Below are positions 61,830 through 64,000 of a stretch of 64,000 bases of DNA, piece by piece. Made by a program: the position numbers and the translations under genes. The stretch is from assembly GCA_026129545.1 (NCBI GenBank), contig JAHCHX010000001.1, positions 991,501-1,055,500 of the forward strand. Reading direction: 5' to 3'. How positions within the stretch are numbered: the first letter of the stretch is position 1; each line of letters begins with the position of its first letter. The DNA is from Saprospiraceae bacterium (lineage in GTDB: Bacteria; Bacteroidota; Bacteroidia; Chitinophagales; Saprospiraceae). The notes beneath the pieces were generated by a model, which saw nothing but the letters and a program-made list of their open reading frames with translations, was not told the origin of the DNA and did no database searches.

Positions 61830-62525
61830 AGACAAATAGAAAAATAACGATAAATTCAGGGGCTTCCCTCATTGGGTCAGGCTGTCCGAGACTTCGCCTT
61901 CACTCCGGTCATTCTGACGCCTCGCTTGCACTCGGCTCTCTCCCATCCTTAAGCCGTTAAACCCTCTTTCTTTCAGTCGGCAAGCCGCTTTTTAAAGGCA
62001 AAAAATTTCCTCTCCCGCAAAGGCCACGCTCTTTTTCAGTTTCCCTCATCCCCCCCTAAAATGTCACGGTTTATTGCTTTGACTTGCAGTCGGCAAAAAC
62101 CGCCGCCATTTCAGGACTCCAAGGGGCAATCGGCAAACTGATGGGTTCGCTTTGGGTGTGTGCCTACGCTCGTGCTTTATCGCCTTTAATTGCTTTCCTC
62201 TTAACCTTCGGTATTTCCTCCTCCCTTTTCGCTTCGAAATCTACAGCCTCGCTCCGTGCTACGGCAAGGGTCACTCCTTAGGTCGTTGCACAACCGATTT
62301 TTTTGCCTGTTCCGGTCGGGTTTCACCCGAAGGCAAGCCTCAAAATAATAGTCCGCGCCCCCTTGCCTTCGCCTCCGCTCCGCTTGTCCACGATTGCTTC
62401 ACAAAAGGGAGGATACCTCAGTTAAGAGCATAAAAGGCTACCAAGCCATCAGCCCAAACGAGGCAACCCTCCGCTCCCGAAATGAGGGAGTTTCCTTGTT
62501 ATGAGAAATTGAAAATCAAGCGATT
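61830..62525. other. ~700-bp gene-free region between the J-domain gene and radC
   Basis: No ORF here shows recognisable protein features; the open frames in 62084-62433 are low-confidence. It shares only composition, not clear sequence, with the R1/R2 leaders: many TTCGC, CTCCGCT and CCTTCGG words. A fold-back CTCCC-GAAATGA-GGGAG lies near 62477-62493, about 35 bp before radC. It may hold a regulatory RNA or a decayed gene; I see nothing decisive. Confidence 0.4.
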
Positions 62526-62984
62526 ATGAAAAATCCAAAATTTTGGCAAGTATCGGAGGTTCAGGTAAGTTACAAAAGTCATTTGCCATCGGCAGACCTT
62601 CCGCAAATCAATTCTTCCCACGATGCTGAAAACATCCTTCGGCAGAACTGGAGCGACGACATTGATTTTTTAGAAGAGTTTGTCGTCCTCTTCTTGAACA
62701 AAGCCAATCGGGTAAAAGGGCTTTTTCGTGCCTCTCGTGGCGGCACTTGCGGCACTGTGGTAGATGCCAAAATCGTCTTTGCATCAGCCATTAAAGCAAT
62801 GGCCGCAGGTATCATCGTCGCCCACAATCACCCTTCCGGCAGTCTCATTCCAAGCCAGGCGGATATATCACTCACGCGCAAACTCCGCAGTGCAGGGGAA
62901 ACGCTCGATGTCCCAGTGTTAGACCACATCATTCTTGCCCCCTATAACGGCTACTACTCCTTTGCCGATGAAGGCGGGCTTTAG
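62526..62984 (+). CDS. radC: RadC-family JAB/MPN metalloprotein
   Basis: 152 residues: only the C-terminal JAMM domain, without the helix-hairpin-helix of chromosomal RadC. AAGIIVAHNHPSGSLIPSQA followed by D carries the metal-binding HxHx(n)D motif, and EEFVVLFLNKANRVKG is the opening strand. Such short RadC proteins are common on Bacteroidota mobile elements and phages and have a debated role, possibly in restriction evasion or DNA repair. It is followed 49 bp later by ardC. Confidence 0.9.
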   Translation: MKNPKFWQVSEVQVSYKSHLPSADLPQINSSHDAENILRQNWSDDIDFLEEFVVLFLNKANRVKGLFRASRGGTCGTVVDAKIVFASAIKAMAAGIIVAHNHPSGSLIPSQADISLTRKLRSAGETLDVPVLDHIILAPYNGYYSFADEGGL

Positions 62985-63033
62985 TTGCTACCCAACATAA
63001 CATTTACATCCTTCCGCTTTAAATTTTACCACT

Positions 63034-63987
63034 ATGCAGACCGCAACCGCAACAGCCCAACCCACAACCACTACCCAAACCACAGGCCGAGACCTTTACC
63101 GCGATGTAACCGATAGAATTATTGGGATGATTGAAAAAGGTGTAGCGCCCTGGCGCAGAACTTGGAGCACTTACGGCTTAGCCCGCAATTACGCAACCAA
63201 GCACATTTACACGGGGATAAATATGATCCTGATGAACAACACGGAACACCCCGTTCCTTATTTTATGACCTTCAATCAGATACAGGAACGCGGTGCGCAA
63301 ATCCGCAAAGGCGCAAAAGCGCAAATGGTCATTTACTTCAATGTGTATTACAAAGATGCCAACGACCGGAACCTGACCAAGTTTGAAGCACGGGTAAGAG
63401 CCGACAGAGGCGAGGAAATACAGGTTTTGAAGTTCATCAAATATTACAATGTTTTCAATATCGCTGACATTGAAGGGATTGAGTTTGAAATCCCCGAAAT
63501 GGAACTCAAACCCAACGAGAAAATTGAGAAATGCGAAAACATCATTGAGAATATGCCGAACCGCCCAGAGTTACGGAGCATTGACGGCAACCGCGCTTTT
63601 TACTCCCCCTCACACGATTTTGTAAATATGCCCGCCATCGAGCAGTTTGAGACGGCAGAGGATTACTACGCAACCTATTTTCACGAAGAAATCCACGCCA
63701 CCGGACACGCCAAGCGTTTGAAAAGAGAGGAAGTGATGAACCCGCAGAAATACGGAAGCCAGCCTTACAGCCGTGAAGAACTGGTTGCTGAAATGGGTGC
63801 TTCTTTCCTTTGCGCTGTCTGTCAGATTGATTTTGACGGCATTACCGAAAACTCCGCCGCCTATCTTGCAGGGTGGTTAAACATTCTGAAAGCAGACAGC
63901 AAGTTTATTTTCAAAGCCGCCGCCGAAGCGCAAAAAGCCGCCGACTACATCCTGAACCGCAAACCGGCAAACGACGAAAAAGAATAA
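63034..63987 (+). CDS. ardC: ArdC-family antirestriction protein with zincin domain
   Basis: 317 residues. The N-terminal part (RDLYRDVTDRIIGMIEKGVA, PWRRTWSTYGLARNYATKHI, TFNQIQERGAQIRKGAKAQM) is the ssDNA-binding ArdC domain; the C-terminal part carries a zinc-peptidase motif in YATYFHEEIHATGHAKRLKR (HEExH) and ELVAEMGASFLCAV with the third ligand Glu. ArdC proteins protect incoming DNA from restriction during conjugation. It lies behind radC in the same direction, and the next gene would begin outside the window. The first 16 residues are Thr/Gln-rich and probably disordered. Confidence 0.9.
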   Translation: MQTATATAQPTTTTQTTGRDLYRDVTDRIIGMIEKGVAPWRRTWSTYGLARNYATKHIYTGINMILMNNTEHPVPYFMTFNQIQERGAQIRKGAKAQMVIYFNVYYKDANDRNLTKFEARVRADRGEEIQVLKFIKYYNVFNIADIEGIEFEIPEMELKPNEKIEKCENIIENMPNRPELRSIDGNRAFYSPSHDFVNMPAIEQFETAEDYYATYFHEEIHATGHAKRLKREEVMNPQKYGSQPYSREELVAEMGASFLCAVCQIDFDGITENSAAYLAGWLNILKADSKFIFKAAAEAQKAADYILNRKPANDEKE

Positions 63988-64000
63988 CCGCCGAACTAAT

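Noticed and set aside
62084..62433. Short open frames in the gap before radC
   Set aside because: They overlap one another in different frames and show no domain, signal peptide or ribosome site.
61830..62525. Group II intron or retroelement in the long gap
   Set aside because: No domain V-like motif and no reverse transcriptase frame could be found.

Overview
The window reads as Bacteroidota chromosome, most likely from the Saprospiria or a near relative. Marks of this are type IX secretion sorting tails, a PorP/SprF protein, promoters of the form TTTG-N20-TANNTTTG, a separate atpD-atpC pair, BshB1 (bacillithiol synthesis), and a KorA/KorB plus FAD/ferredoxin reductase set. Placement below phylum is inference.

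From 1 to about 46.5 kb the DNA is chromosomal: two tandem M43 metalloproteases (the first cut by the window edge); pyrR-pyrB; a SigZ-type sigma factor followed by a small Cys-rich peptide, a fold-back-rich gap and a deacetylase with a Cys-rich tail; an ABC1-family kinase; an OPT transporter; PorP/SprF; a lipid-domain protein, a flippase-like protein and a phosphodiesterase; endonuclease I; and the 2-oxoacid:ferredoxin oxidoreductase genes. Between korA (17.9-19.7 kb) and lspA (21.3 kb) lies a small decay island: an HNH nuclease gene broken by two identical 120-bp fold-back elements, a beheaded PIN toxin gene, and an intact-looking YgiT-type zinc finger/DUF4258 pair. Then come lspA, the FAD/ferredoxin reductase, DedA, a serine hydrolase, fructose-bisphosphate aldolase, ftsY, a LytTR regulator, mltD, atpD-atpC, small envelope proteins, bshB1, nth, purH, a TonB-dependent receptor, two tandem DUF4331 proteins and a TPR lipoprotein.

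Two tRNA genes (Ser-GCU and Pro-UGG) at 46.3-46.5 kb mark an abrupt change. From there to the right edge the DNA is visibly more AT-rich, several genes have clear Shine-Dalgarno sequences (rare in the chromosomal part), and the content is plasmid-like: a helix-turn-helix protein, a PF04796-type RepA with nine iterons spaced near whole helical turns, ParA and an RHH partner, a TOPRIM primase-like protein, SSB, a MobF relaxase-helicase, a soluble coupling ATPase followed by a membrane protein, a J-domain membrane protein, RadC and ArdC. No integrase and no mating-pore genes are visible, so this looks like a mobilizable plasmid integrated beside tRNA-Pro, or the left part of a larger element.

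Most worth a second look: the pair of identical TA-flanked fold-back elements that split one gene and whose removal on paper restores its reading frame; a roughly 250-bp leader repeated at the same distance before two unrelated small genes of the plasmid-like region; the helically phased iterons; the three neighbouring genes with Cys-rich tails; and the coupling ATPase without its own membrane anchor.
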